From the NCBI GenBank assembly GCA_016776875.1, contig JADHSN010000001.1, positions 1 through 53,222 of the forward strand: a stretch of 53,222 nt of DNA, read 5' to 3'. Shown here piece by piece: positions 1-7,479 of this stretch (its first letter is position 1; each line of letters opens with the position of its first letter). The notes beneath the pieces are model-generated. The model did not search any database, was not told the DNA's origin, and worked only from the letters and a program-made list of their open reading frames with translations. The position numbers and the translations under genes were made by a program. The DNA comes from Gammaproteobacteria bacterium (GTDB lineage Bacteria > Pseudomonadota > Gammaproteobacteria > Arenicellales > UBA868).

Positions 1-851
1 CACCTTACCGATCGAAAAATCACAGCAAGCATCACAATCAAAAAAATCATGACACCAGCACCAAATTTAATGAGGTCATTTCGAATAAAAGAAATCATGT
101 CATCCGCGATCATTGAAACACCGCCCAACATGAGATTGCCCATCGATCGATATTTGTCGATGACCTGACGGATTGATGCAATCGTTTCATGATTCAGCCG
201 ATTTACTTCATCTTTAAGGCGCTGATACTCCACAGACACTTCATCCAAGCGCAACTGCTGCTCTTCACTGATGCTGCCTTGACTCATTTTGAGAGAAAGT
301 CTGCGCTTTAGATCTTTGACCTGCTCAAAATCCGAATTGTCGACCAAATTAAGTTGCAGTGCAGTCGTCATTCCATCAACGCTGACGACAAGCTCAGAAA
401 ATACCGGACTATTAATAAGTTCCATTCGCGCGCGATCAAAATCAACGTCCGGATCACGCAATGTTCTAAAGTTACCAGCGAGTTCCGTCAAAGATCCTCC
501 ACTCTGTAAAAGCAAAGGGACATCTAAAATCGAATTAACTGACTCAACACCTGGAATTTCAGTTAACTCTGATGCAAGAGACTGCATCTGATCTAAAGTC
601 ACGCGATTAAATAAAGGTGCATCCGGCACAATGGCGACCACTAAAAAGTTTTTTGATCCATATCGATCAGAAAGCTCTCGATAGGTCTTGAGGTCCTGAT
701 CATCATCCAGCAGAAGCGAATCAGCTGACGCGTCCAATCTAAAATCTTGGGCGTGCCACGCAAAGCAACCCAAAATCACGAGCAATACAATAAGCAGCGG
801 CCACGGATTTATGAGAACCCACTTTTTATATTGTTCAATAAAAACGTTCAT
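1..851 (-). CDS. RND/MMPL-family permease, partial (3' end outside window)
   Basis: The reverse strand is open from an ATG at 851 to the left edge, giving about 283 residues. The protein starts with a short cytoplasmic stretch, one hydrophobic segment at about residues 14-31, then a large soluble region whose opening (SADSLLLDDD, then YRELSDRYGSKNFLVVAI) is typical of the RND/MMPL exporters related to hopanoid and lipid transporters. Near the edge a second hydrophobic stretch begins after a heptad-like helical region (about residues 190-225). Members of this family use proton flow to move lipids or hydrophobic compounds across the inner membrane; the substrate here is unknown. The start overlaps the upstream DUF72-like stop as ATGA, so the two are probably co-translated. 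Family call is firm, specific role is not. Confidence 0.8.
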   Translation of the reverse strand, partial: MNVFIEQYKKWVLINPWPLLIVLLVILGCFAWHAQDFRLDASADSLLLDDDQDLKTYRELSDRYGSKNFLVVAIVPDAPLFNRVTLDQMQSLASELTEIPGVESVNSILDVPLLLQSGGSLTELAGNFRTLRDPDVDFDRARMELINSPVFSELVVSVDGMTTALQLNLVDNSDFEQVKDLKRRLSLKMSQGSISEEQQLRLDEVSVEYQRLKDEVNRLNHETIASIRQVIDKYRSMGNLMLGGVSMIADDMISFIRNDLIKFGAGVMIFLIVMLAVIFRSVR

Positions 852-1498
852 ATGCCACCCATAAGATCGGCCAGGATTCGAGCTTGCGCCGCATGATGAT
901 AAGCGGAATCTTGATGATTGAAAATCAACGCGCACTTCTTGCGGGTAAGACGTTTCATATATTCAAGATTCTCACGGATTAGGGGCAATTGACCCCGGGA
1001 AGAGTACACGATCGCAAAGGGACTTGACTTCATTTCTGGTAATTGATCATCACTACCACTTCGACCGTATTTTTCAGACACATGATCACACCCGAATGTA
1101 TTGACGCAAACAATCGCGCGGGAGAGGCCGGTTTGAACATTTTCACACTCATCATGTTTTATCAGTTTAGCTCCGGTACTCTTACAAATCACAGCATCTA
1201 ACTGTCCTTCAAAGTGACTCTCAAACATTTGAAACTTGCAGCTCAGCTCGTTTGATCGATTTTGGACAAAAAATTTAGAGTCAATTTCCAAAATAAATCG
1301 AAAATCAGGATCGGTATCTTCAACCCACTGATCGATCGTATCCACGCTGAGTTTGAGCACCTGTTCGGACGGTACCACGACGGTCCGAAAATGATTGGCG
1401 TACCAGGAGAGCTTCCATTCTTCGGGAAGATCCGAATCATAAAAGCGCCCATTCCATCTCGGATTCAGCCAACCATAAGTTCCGATTTGAATCGTCAT
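848..1498 (-). CDS. DUF72-like (YecE-type) protein
   Basis: This 216-residue protein opens with IGTYGWLNPRWNGRFY, which matches the start of DUF72 proteins (typically IGTSGW...W.G.FYP), followed by W..YA.HF.TV and a DFRF segment. It ends with IFNHQDSAYHHAAQARILADL, close to the family's FNN..GyA..NA..L tail. The function of DUF72 is not established; a TIM-barrel fold is known. An in-frame extension to 1714 exists, but it would run into kdsD on the other strand and lacks homology, so the ATG at 1498 is preferred. The middle of the protein looks divergent and shorter than the usual ~240-290 residues. Stop and next start overlap as ATGA, suggesting a unit with the RND permease. Confidence 0.65.
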   Translation of the reverse strand: MTIQIGTYGWLNPRWNGRFYDSDLPEEWKLSWYANHFRTVVVPSEQVLKLSVDTIDQWVEDTDPDFRFILEIDSKFFVQNRSNELSCKFQMFESHFEGQLDAVICKSTGAKLIKHDECENVQTGLSRAIVCVNTFGCDHVSEKYGRSGSDDQLPEMKSSPFAIVYSSRGQLPLIRENLEYMKRLTRKKCALIFNHQDSAYHHAAQARILADLMGGI

Positions 1499-1614
1499 TG
1501 GCAAGGGATATGAAAAACGGGAATTAACCTTTATGTTGAGGCGCTTTCCTTTAGAATAACCCGAAACCGTGTACTTTTTATAAGCGTTTAATTGCGTTAT
1601 CTCAATACTGAAAC

Positions 1615-2586
1615 ATGACAGAGAGTTCTTTCCTTTCTGATGCTCGACGCGTAATCGAATGTGAGCGCGAGGCGCTTGACACCGTAAGTCGCCACCTCGA
1701 TTCGAATTTCTCACGGGCCTGCGAAGCGATCATCACCTGCGCGGGTCGAATCGTCGTCACCGGCACAGGAAAATCGGGTCAAATCGGAAGCAAAATCGCT
1801 TCAACTCTTGCAAGCACAGGCACGCCCTCCTTTTTTGTGCACTCGGGAGAAGCCAGTCACGGTGATCTTGGCATGATCACACCAGATGACATCGTCATCG
1901 CAATTTCAAACTCGGGCGAAACACCGGAGATCCAGACGATTGTGCCCATCTTAAAGCGAATGGAAGTGACGCTAATCGCAATGACCGGCAGTTTAACTTC
2001 AACGCTCGCACGCGCATCTACGTTTACCTTGAACATTGGTGTCGATCGTGAAGCCTGTCCTCATGATCTAGCGCCCACGGCAAGCACGACTGCCACACTG
2101 GCACTGGGCGATGCACTCGCTGTTTCTATTTTAAAAGCACGAAATTTTAAGAAAGAAGATTTTGCGCGCTCACACCCGGGCGGAACATTGGGCAAACGTC
2201 TTCTGATCTATGTCGAAGACATCATGCACAAAGATAACGACCTCCCAATCGTCTCCCTAGAGGCGACCCTGGTTGATACTATCGCAGAGATGTCTCTAAA
2301 ACGGCTTGGGATGGTGGGCGTCATTGATTCAGAAGGATTGCTCGTTGGAATGTTTACCGATGGCGATCTGCGGCGCACGCTCTCTCAAAACATAAACGTG
2401 CATGAAAGTTATATCCAAGCGGTCATGACTTCCTCTCCTCATAAAATATCAGGGAACATTCTCGCTGTTGAGGCACTCGAGATGATGCAACTTCACTCGA
2501 TTAATGGTCTTTTCGTGGTCGATCGTAGTGGACAGCCCATTGGCGCTTTAAATGCTCTCGATCTGATTCGAGCGCGCATCCTCTGA
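1615..2586 (+). CDS. kdsD: D-arabinose 5-phosphate isomerase
   Basis: KdsD converts ribulose 5-phosphate to arabinose 5-phosphate, the first dedicated step of Kdo synthesis for lipopolysaccharide. The 323-residue length is normal for the KpsF/GutQ/KdsD family. The N-terminal SIS domain (about residues 30-170) shows GTGKSGQIGSKIASTLASTG, the HSGEASHGDLGMI loop and ISNSGETPE. Two CBS motifs follow (about 205-260 and 270-323), with the family linker SHPGGTLGKRLL between them. It starts a run of co-directional cell-envelope genes; lptC begins 7 bases after its stop. The Kdo-8-phosphate phosphatase gene kdsC, which commonly lies between kdsD and lptC, is absent here. Confidence 0.93.
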   Translation: MTESSFLSDARRVIECEREALDTVSRHLDSNFSRACEAIITCAGRIVVTGTGKSGQIGSKIASTLASTGTPSFFVHSGEASHGDLGMITPDDIVIAISNSGETPEIQTIVPILKRMEVTLIAMTGSLTSTLARASTFTLNIGVDREACPHDLAPTASTTATLALGDALAVSILKARNFKKEDFARSHPGGTLGKRLLIYVEDIMHKDNDLPIVSLEATLVDTIAEMSLKRLGMVGVIDSEGLLVGMFTDGDLRRTLSQNINVHESYIQAVMTSSPHKISGNILAVEALEMMQLHSINGLFVVDRSGQPIGALNALDLIRARIL

Positions 2587-2593
2587 GACTAAG

Positions 2594-3034
2594 ATGAAGC
2601 AGTACCTCGATCGGGCGATTCTAGTTGCCGTACTCTGCGTCATGGCCGCACTGGGAATCTGGATGCAAATTAGTCTTTTGGAGCCCGTGACGACAGAAAC
2701 CGTATCCGGGCCCGGGCGCGAACCTGACTATTACATCCAAAATTTCACTGCAACTGGGCGGGACGAGGTGGGTGTTATCTATGTTCTGAAAGCAGAGAGA
2801 CTGGTGCACTTTCCCGACGACAACACGTCGTTGCTCGATAAGCCTAAACTCGTTCAATATGAAAATGGTCGACCCTCGCGGCGTACCACGAGTGAATCGG
2901 GCTGGATGTCAGGAGACGGTAATGAAATCTTGCTAACGGGCGATGTGGAAGTAGAGCAATTCCGCAGTAACGACGACCCTGGCAACATAACACGCACCCA
3001 GCGACTTTTAGTTCATTTGGATCGAGACAGTTAG
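2594..3034 (+). CDS. lptC: LPS export protein LptC, short at the C-terminus
   Basis: LptC is a single-span inner-membrane protein that receives lipopolysaccharide from LptBFG and hands it to LptA. A membrane segment covers about residues 8-28, followed by PDYYIQNFTATGRDEVG and a beta-jellyroll pattern ending in DVEVEQF...TRTQRLLVHLD. At 146 residues it is well below the usual ~185-195; the protein stops where about 40 more residues normally follow. The lptA start is only 37 bases beyond the stop, so the missing part is not simply elsewhere in this gap. The C-terminal edge of LptC normally docks LptA, so the truncation may matter. Context between kdsD and lptA supports the call. Confidence 0.8.
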   Translation: MKQYLDRAILVAVLCVMAALGIWMQISLLEPVTTETVSGPGREPDYYIQNFTATGRDEVGVIYVLKAERLVHFPDDNTSLLDKPKLVQYENGRPSRRTTSESGWMSGDGNEILLTGDVEVEQFRSNDDPGNITRTQRLLVHLDRDS

Positions 3035-3071
3035 CACATCAACCCAGATTGATTTTTGTTAAAATTTAAAC

Positions 3072-4121
3072 ATGGCCTACGCACCCTTTCTGAGTTTTGT
3101 AATACTGCTGCTCTCCCCCTTGAGCGCGTGGGCGCTTGAGTCTGACCGGAACCAAAGCGTTTTGGTAGAAGCTGACGAGGTAGAGATTGACTTTACCAAC
3201 GGTAAGCGCATCTATACCGGCAATGTTTCAGTCCGCCAAGGCACGATCCGGATCATTGCGGATCAAATCGAACTTTTTTATGATGGAGAGCAGCTCGATC
3301 ACGCCGTCGCGACTGGAAATCCTGCCGTGTTCCGTCAACGGCCGGATGGAAAAGAACATGATGTCGTGGGCACAGGTCAGACAATCGAACTGGATGAAGT
3401 CAACAATATAGTCACCTTCATTACGAGAGCCCAGCTTCGACAGGATCGAGATGCAATTGAGGGCGAAAAAATTGTCTACGACATGGGACGAGACCGAATG
3501 ATCGTCAGAGGTGGAGACGAGGCGCCGACTCGCACAACCCGTGCCGGAGAAGATGCCACGACCGTCCTTAAAACAAAAGATAATGAACGCCCGAAAATGG
3601 TTCTTCAGCCAGAATCATCTCAGTCCCAGAATATTACGCCCCGTACTGACTCACCCGATGTTGCCACCCGCAACGATACCCAGATCGGATTCATTGGGAA
3701 TAACGGCGCCCCGGTTTTTCCCAAGCGTAGTGTGACGAGTACATCGCTTGGCACGCTTCCAAAAGGGACTGCGATCCGCGTATTGAGATCGACTGACGGG
3801 TGGGCAGAAATTAGTTCATCCAGAGCTGTTCAGGTGTGGGTTTATGGCAAATTTGTCTCGACGAGCTCAGGCGTTGGCACGGCGACTGGGTCTAACGTCA
3901 GAATTCGATCCACGCCTTCAACGGGTGAGGACTCGGTCATTCTTGGAGAGTTAAACACGGGACAGCAGGTCCGGGTGCTGGCAACTAAAGGAAGTTGGAA
4001 AAAAATCGAAGCGCCGGAGTCGATTAAAGTTTGGACACCCTCTAGCCGACTCGAATTCTCAGATGATATGGAGCGTTGGAGTAAAGATTGGCGAGCGCAG
4101 ACGCAATCGACTTCTCAATAG
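3072..4121 (+). CDS. lptA: LptA (OstA-like) periplasmic LPS bridge protein fused to two SH3b-like domains
   Basis: LptA forms the periplasmic bridge that carries lipopolysaccharide to the outer membrane. Residues 1-20 are a signal peptide with a likely cut after AWA. Residues about 28-147 are the OstA domain, with VLVEADEVEIDF, ..YTGNVSVRQG and the repeating beta pattern through YDMGRDRMIVRGG. The protein does not stop there: a low-complexity linker (148-205) leads to two bacterial SH3 repeats at about 206-262 and 272-328, the second with the hallmark SNVRIRSTPSTGEDSVI...G.W.KI. Family members are usually ~170-190 residues, so 349 is about twice normal. SH3b domains commonly bind cell-wall peptides. 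It sits between lptC and lptB as expected. Confidence 0.85.
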   Translation: MAYAPFLSFVILLLSPLSAWALESDRNQSVLVEADEVEIDFTNGKRIYTGNVSVRQGTIRIIADQIELFYDGEQLDHAVATGNPAVFRQRPDGKEHDVVGTGQTIELDEVNNIVTFITRAQLRQDRDAIEGEKIVYDMGRDRMIVRGGDEAPTRTTRAGEDATTVLKTKDNERPKMVLQPESSQSQNITPRTDSPDVATRNDTQIGFIGNNGAPVFPKRSVTSTSLGTLPKGTAIRVLRSTDGWAEISSSRAVQVWVYGKFVSTSSGVGTATGSNVRIRSTPSTGEDSVILGELNTGQQVRVLATKGSWKKIEAPESIKVWTPSSRLEFSDDMERWSKDWRAQTQSTSQ

Positions 4122-4160
4122 TCGTGCAGATAATGCACTTACTTCTTTTATAAAACCGTC

Positions 4161-4886
4161 ATGAACTCACTTGCCACAAAAGGCCTTGTTAAGCGCTTTG
4201 GGCGAACCACAGTCGTGGATAATGTGGATGTCACCGTCAGCGGTGGAGAAATCGTGGGTCTGTTGGGGCCAAACGGTGCAGGCAAGACAACTTGCTTTTA
4301 TATGATGTGCGGTCTGATAAGACGGGATAGTGGTCATATTGTTCTTGATGGTCAGGATATCAGCAATTTGCCCATGCATGAGCGAGCACGCAGAGGCATC
4401 GGTTATCTGCCACAAGAAGCTTCCATTTTCAAACGTCTCACCGTAAAAGAAAATATCTTAGCCGTCCTCGAGGCTTTGCCGGGACTTGATCAAAATGGTC
4501 GACAGGCCCGAGCCACGGAAATGATGGAGACTTTCGGCATTTCTCATAAATCGAAAGATTATGGTTACAGTCTTTCCGGGGGGGAGCGGCGGCGGGTTGA
4601 GATTGCGCGAGCGGTTTCCCTGAAACCTTCCTTTATGTTGCTTGATGAACCCTTTGCGGGTATCGATCCCATTTCAATCATTGATATCCAGAAGTTGATA
4701 AGCGACTTAAAAAAAATGGGTATTGGTGTGCTGATCACTGATCACAACGTGCGGGAGACCTTGGGCATCTGTGACAGAGCCTATATTCTGACGCAAGGTC
4801 GTGTACTGACTGAGGGTACATCAGAACATATTCTTGCCCACGAAGAGGTCCGGTCGGTATACCTTGGATCAGAGTTTCGACTGTAA
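4161..4886 (+). CDS. lptB: LPS export ABC transporter ATPase LptB
   Basis: LptB is the cytoplasmic ATPase that drives LptBFG to extract lipopolysaccharide from the inner membrane. The 241 residues contain the Walker A sequence GPNGAGKTT, a Q-loop near YLPQEASIFKRLTV, the signature SLSGGERRRVEIARA, Walker B FMLLDEPFAGIDP and the switch histidine in ITDHNVRETL. The GIGYLPQEASIF stretch and the HNVRETL motif are characteristic of LptB rather than amino-acid ABC ATPases. Length is normal. It follows lptA by 39 bases and precedes rpoN by 21 bases, the order seen in many Gammaproteobacteria. Confidence 0.95.
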   Translation: MNSLATKGLVKRFGRTTVVDNVDVTVSGGEIVGLLGPNGAGKTTCFYMMCGLIRRDSGHIVLDGQDISNLPMHERARRGIGYLPQEASIFKRLTVKENILAVLEALPGLDQNGRQARATEMMETFGISHKSKDYGYSLSGGERRRVEIARAVSLKPSFMLLDEPFAGIDPISIIDIQKLISDLKKMGIGVLITDHNVRETLGICDRAYILTQGRVLTEGTSEHILAHEEVRSVYLGSEFRL

Positions 4887-4907
4887 CGATCTAAAGTTAG
4901 CTCACTT

Positions 4908-6365
4908 ATGAAGCATTCTTTGCAAATTCGGCAAAGTCGCCGCCTTCAACTTAATGCTCAACTTACCCAATCACTTCGGCTCTTGCAGCTGGGGCGAGTT
5001 GACTTGGATTTTGAAATTCAAAATAAACTTGAAACAAATCCCTTGCTGGAAGGTGTTGATAGTCTCAATTATGCAGATGACCCAACCCCCTCCCCAGAAG
5101 AAATTGAACCCCTCACTCAGGCCGAATCTGAGCCCATTCAGGAGTCGCCAAACACCGAATCAGAAATGATTTCAACCGACTATGACAGCTTGCATTGGGA
5201 TGATCGACCTTATCGACCTCACTCAGAATCTAGCAATGAATTTCGGGCGGAAACTGACCAACCGATGTGGCATGACGCCGGCCAAGATTTAAGAACCCGA
5301 CTTCTTGAAGAACTTGCCCTGCATAGACTGAGTAGACCCGACGAACTCATTGCCCATGCGCTAATTGGCTCCCTCGATGATCGAGGCTATCTCCCCATTA
5401 ACTACGATGAATTGCGCAGTATTCTCGATGCTCAGGATAGTCCTTCGGATAAAGAAATAGACTCAGTATTGCATCTCGTCCAAAGCCTATATTTACCCGG
5501 CATCGCAGCACGAGACCTCAGAGAATGCCTCATGCTGCAACTTGACGGTCTAGATAAACAAACCGCCTACATCGAGGACGCAAAAAAACTTGTCAGCAAT
5601 CACCTTGATCGCCTTGGAAAACATCAGTACACCGCGCTCGGGCAAGCACTTGAAATCGACCAGAGTCGTCTCGCCAAAGTAATCGCCCTGATTCAGTCTT
5701 TGAACCCAAAGCCAGGGGAAGAGCTAACCCCATCTGTCGATCATGCGGTCTCTCCCGATGTGGTTGTCAAGAAAGTTGACCAAGAATGGGTGGTTCGCCT
5801 TGTTCGACCAGATGGGTCTGTCATTCGAATCAGTCAAGATTATCGAAATTACCAGAATAGCCCTGATAAAAAAACCAGTGAATACATCAAGAATCACCTT
5901 CAGGATGCACAGTGGTTTATTCGAAGTCTTGAGCAGCGTGATCAAACAATTCTCAAGGTCACCCAAACTATTGTGTCGATGCAAGGCAACTTTATGGAGT
6001 CAGGCGATATGGGTGTGGTTCCCATGACACTGCGCGATATTGCGAATGAACTTGATATTCATGAATCTACTGTCTCGCGGGCAATTGACCAGAAGAATAT
6101 CCTGACGCCACACGGTTTATTTGCGCTCAAGCATTTTTTCTCCGCCAGTCTAGGCGGATCAAACGGCTCCCAAACCTCTGCGAGAGCGGCGCAAGCCAAA
6201 ATCCGTAAAGTGATAGAATCCGAATCCGCACAACAGCCCGTAAGTGATAACCAACTCGTTGCAATGCTAAACCAAGATGGCATCACAATCGCTCGGCGGA
6301 CCGTCGCGAAATATCGTGAACAAATGAAAATTCTCCCAGCCGCCCAGCGGCGGAGTATTACCTAG
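4908..6365 (+). CDS. rpoN: RNA polymerase sigma-54 factor
   Basis: RpoN directs RNA polymerase to -24/-12 promoters and needs AAA+ activators. The 485-residue protein has the glutamine/leucine-rich region I (QLNAQLTQSLRLLQL, then IQNKLETNPLLE), an acidic region II, a core-binding domain, a helix-turn-helix around DIANELDIHESTVSRAI and the RpoN box ARRTVAKYRE at residues 462-471. Length is in the usual 450-500 range. It lies between lptB and ptsN, as in Escherichia and Pseudomonas. The ribosome hibernation factor gene (hpf), normally directly downstream, is not present. Confidence 0.96.
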   Translation: MKHSLQIRQSRRLQLNAQLTQSLRLLQLGRVDLDFEIQNKLETNPLLEGVDSLNYADDPTPSPEEIEPLTQAESEPIQESPNTESEMISTDYDSLHWDDRPYRPHSESSNEFRAETDQPMWHDAGQDLRTRLLEELALHRLSRPDELIAHALIGSLDDRGYLPINYDELRSILDAQDSPSDKEIDSVLHLVQSLYLPGIAARDLRECLMLQLDGLDKQTAYIEDAKKLVSNHLDRLGKHQYTALGQALEIDQSRLAKVIALIQSLNPKPGEELTPSVDHAVSPDVVVKKVDQEWVVRLVRPDGSVIRISQDYRNYQNSPDKKTSEYIKNHLQDAQWFIRSLEQRDQTILKVTQTIVSMQGNFMESGDMGVVPMTLRDIANELDIHESTVSRAIDQKNILTPHGLFALKHFFSASLGGSNGSQTSARAAQAKIRKVIESESAQQPVSDNQLVAMLNQDGITIARRTVAKYREQMKILPAAQRRSIT

Positions 6366-6385
6366 ACTACCCTTTCGAGGTCTCG

Positions 6386-6517
6386 ATGAATCCTTGCATT
6401 GCTGCGTGTTGCACAGAGCATCCGCTCATCCAAGACATCGTCAAAAGCCACGTCGCAAATTTTTTAAATTACTCAATAAATCGAAACTCAATCAAAAATC
6501 ACCGAGGTTCGTTATGA
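6386..6517 (+). CDS. possible 43-residue ORF translationally coupled to ptsN
   Basis: A short ORF starts MNPCIAACCTEHPLIQ, preceded by CGAGG seven bases upstream of its ATG, and its TGA overlaps the ptsN ATG as ATGA. It contains three cysteines in the first nine residues. I recognise no family. It occupies the place where hpf is found in related gene orders but does not resemble HPF. It could be a leader peptide that sets ptsN translation, a small protein, or chance. Confidence 0.25.
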   Translation: MNPCIAACCTEHPLIQDIVKSHVANFLNYSINRNSIKNHRGSL

Positions 6518-6996
6518 ACGAGACCATCCAATCCGGGCCAGCAGTCGATTCCGGTCCATTAAAGGCACTTCTGAGTCGAGATCGTGTTGCCGTTAACGTA
6601 AAGATCTCGAGCAAAAAGCGTATGCTTGAGGAAATGGCAGAACTATTATCTCGACAGTTGCCAGGCATGGATCAACAAACCGTTTTTTCAGTACTTAATG
6701 AACGCGAACGTCTGGGCAGTACTGGCATTGGAGACGGTATTGCGCTGCCGCACGGCAGACTTAATGGCATCTCAAATCCAATTGCAGCGGCAATGAAACT
6801 CCATCAACCACTCGATTTCGATGCAATTGATGACAGACCGATCACAATTGTCATTGGCCTTCTCGTTCCTGCAGAAGCAACAGACCCGCATCTAAAGGTT
6901 CTCAGCGAGCTTGCCGGTGCATTTTCCAACACGGATTTTCGCAAAACTGTTTTCGAAGCATCCAGTCCAGATGCGCTTTTCAATCTGTTAATCTAG
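6514..6996 (+). CDS. ptsN: PTS IIA-like nitrogen-regulatory protein (EIIA-Ntr)
   Basis: PtsN is the terminal acceptor of the nitrogen phosphotransfer relay and regulates proteins such as potassium transporters and stress pathways rather than importing sugar. The 160-residue form begins at the ATG at 6514, which has GAGG placed six bases upstream; an in-frame extension to 6394 has no family similarity. The active-site histidine is H80 in STGIGDGIALPHGR, and DRPITIVIGLLVPAEATDPHLKVLSELA is typical of the family. Upstream rpoN and downstream HPr and enzyme I genes form the expected relay, although rapZ, often next to ptsN, is missing. Confidence 0.93.
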   Translation: MNETIQSGPAVDSGPLKALLSRDRVAVNVKISSKKRMLEEMAELLSRQLPGMDQQTVFSVLNERERLGSTGIGDGIALPHGRLNGISNPIAAAMKLHQPLDFDAIDDRPITIVIGLLVPAEATDPHLKVLSELAGAFSNTDFRKTVFEASSPDALFNLLI

Positions 6997-7206
6997 CAAC
7001 CTCAGGTATTCTTTCTCACAAGTTAAGCGACCCCCGTTCCGAAAAACAAAAGCACCACTTGGCGCAAAACTTAGGATAGATTTGGTGTTGTCGATTTAGC
7101 GAACCTGCTTTTATCTTATTGCGCGCGTCAATGTTTAAAAATATTGCTATCGCTCTTTTAGCTTAACCCGCTCAATCTCGATCCGTCCTTTTATCCTGCT
7201 TAAAAA

Positions 7207-7479
7207 ATGCGTCAACAACTCGAAATTGAAATTATCAATCGACTGGGTCTTCACGCGAGAGCTTGTGCCAAACTTGTGAAAACAGCGGGACTGTATTCCA
7301 GTGAAATCTGGATTATCAAGGAAGATACTCGTGCTGATGCTAAAAGCATTATGAGCCTAATGATGCTCGCAGCATCTCAAGGCGCCCGATTAACCCTAGT
7401 CGCGGAAGGTGCCGATGCAGAGCAGGCGATCGCGGGTGTTCACGAGCTTATCTGTGATCGCTTTGGAGAGGAAGAGTAA
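7207..7479 (+). CDS. ptsH: HPr-family phosphocarrier (NPr/HPr)
   Basis: This 90-residue protein carries a phosphoryl group from enzyme I to EIIA. The phospho-histidine is H16 in RLGLHARACAKLV, and the regulatory serine region is present as AKSIMSLMMLAA (S47). Size and motif order are standard. Because the nearby EIIA is PtsN and no sugar permease is in view, it probably serves the nitrogen-type relay and might equally be called NPr (ptsO). Its TAA overlaps the following ATG by one base (TAATG), so it is translationally coupled to enzyme I. I see no good Shine-Dalgarno before its start, which follows a 210-base gap. Confidence 0.9.
   Translation: MRQQLEIEIINRLGLHARACAKLVKTAGLYSSEIWIIKEDTRADAKSIMSLMMLAASQGARLTLVAEGADAEQAIAGVHELICDRFGEEE

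Noticed and set aside
7020-7110. Sigma-54-like TGGCGC in the gap before HPr
   Set aside because: The -12 element does not match at the required spacing.
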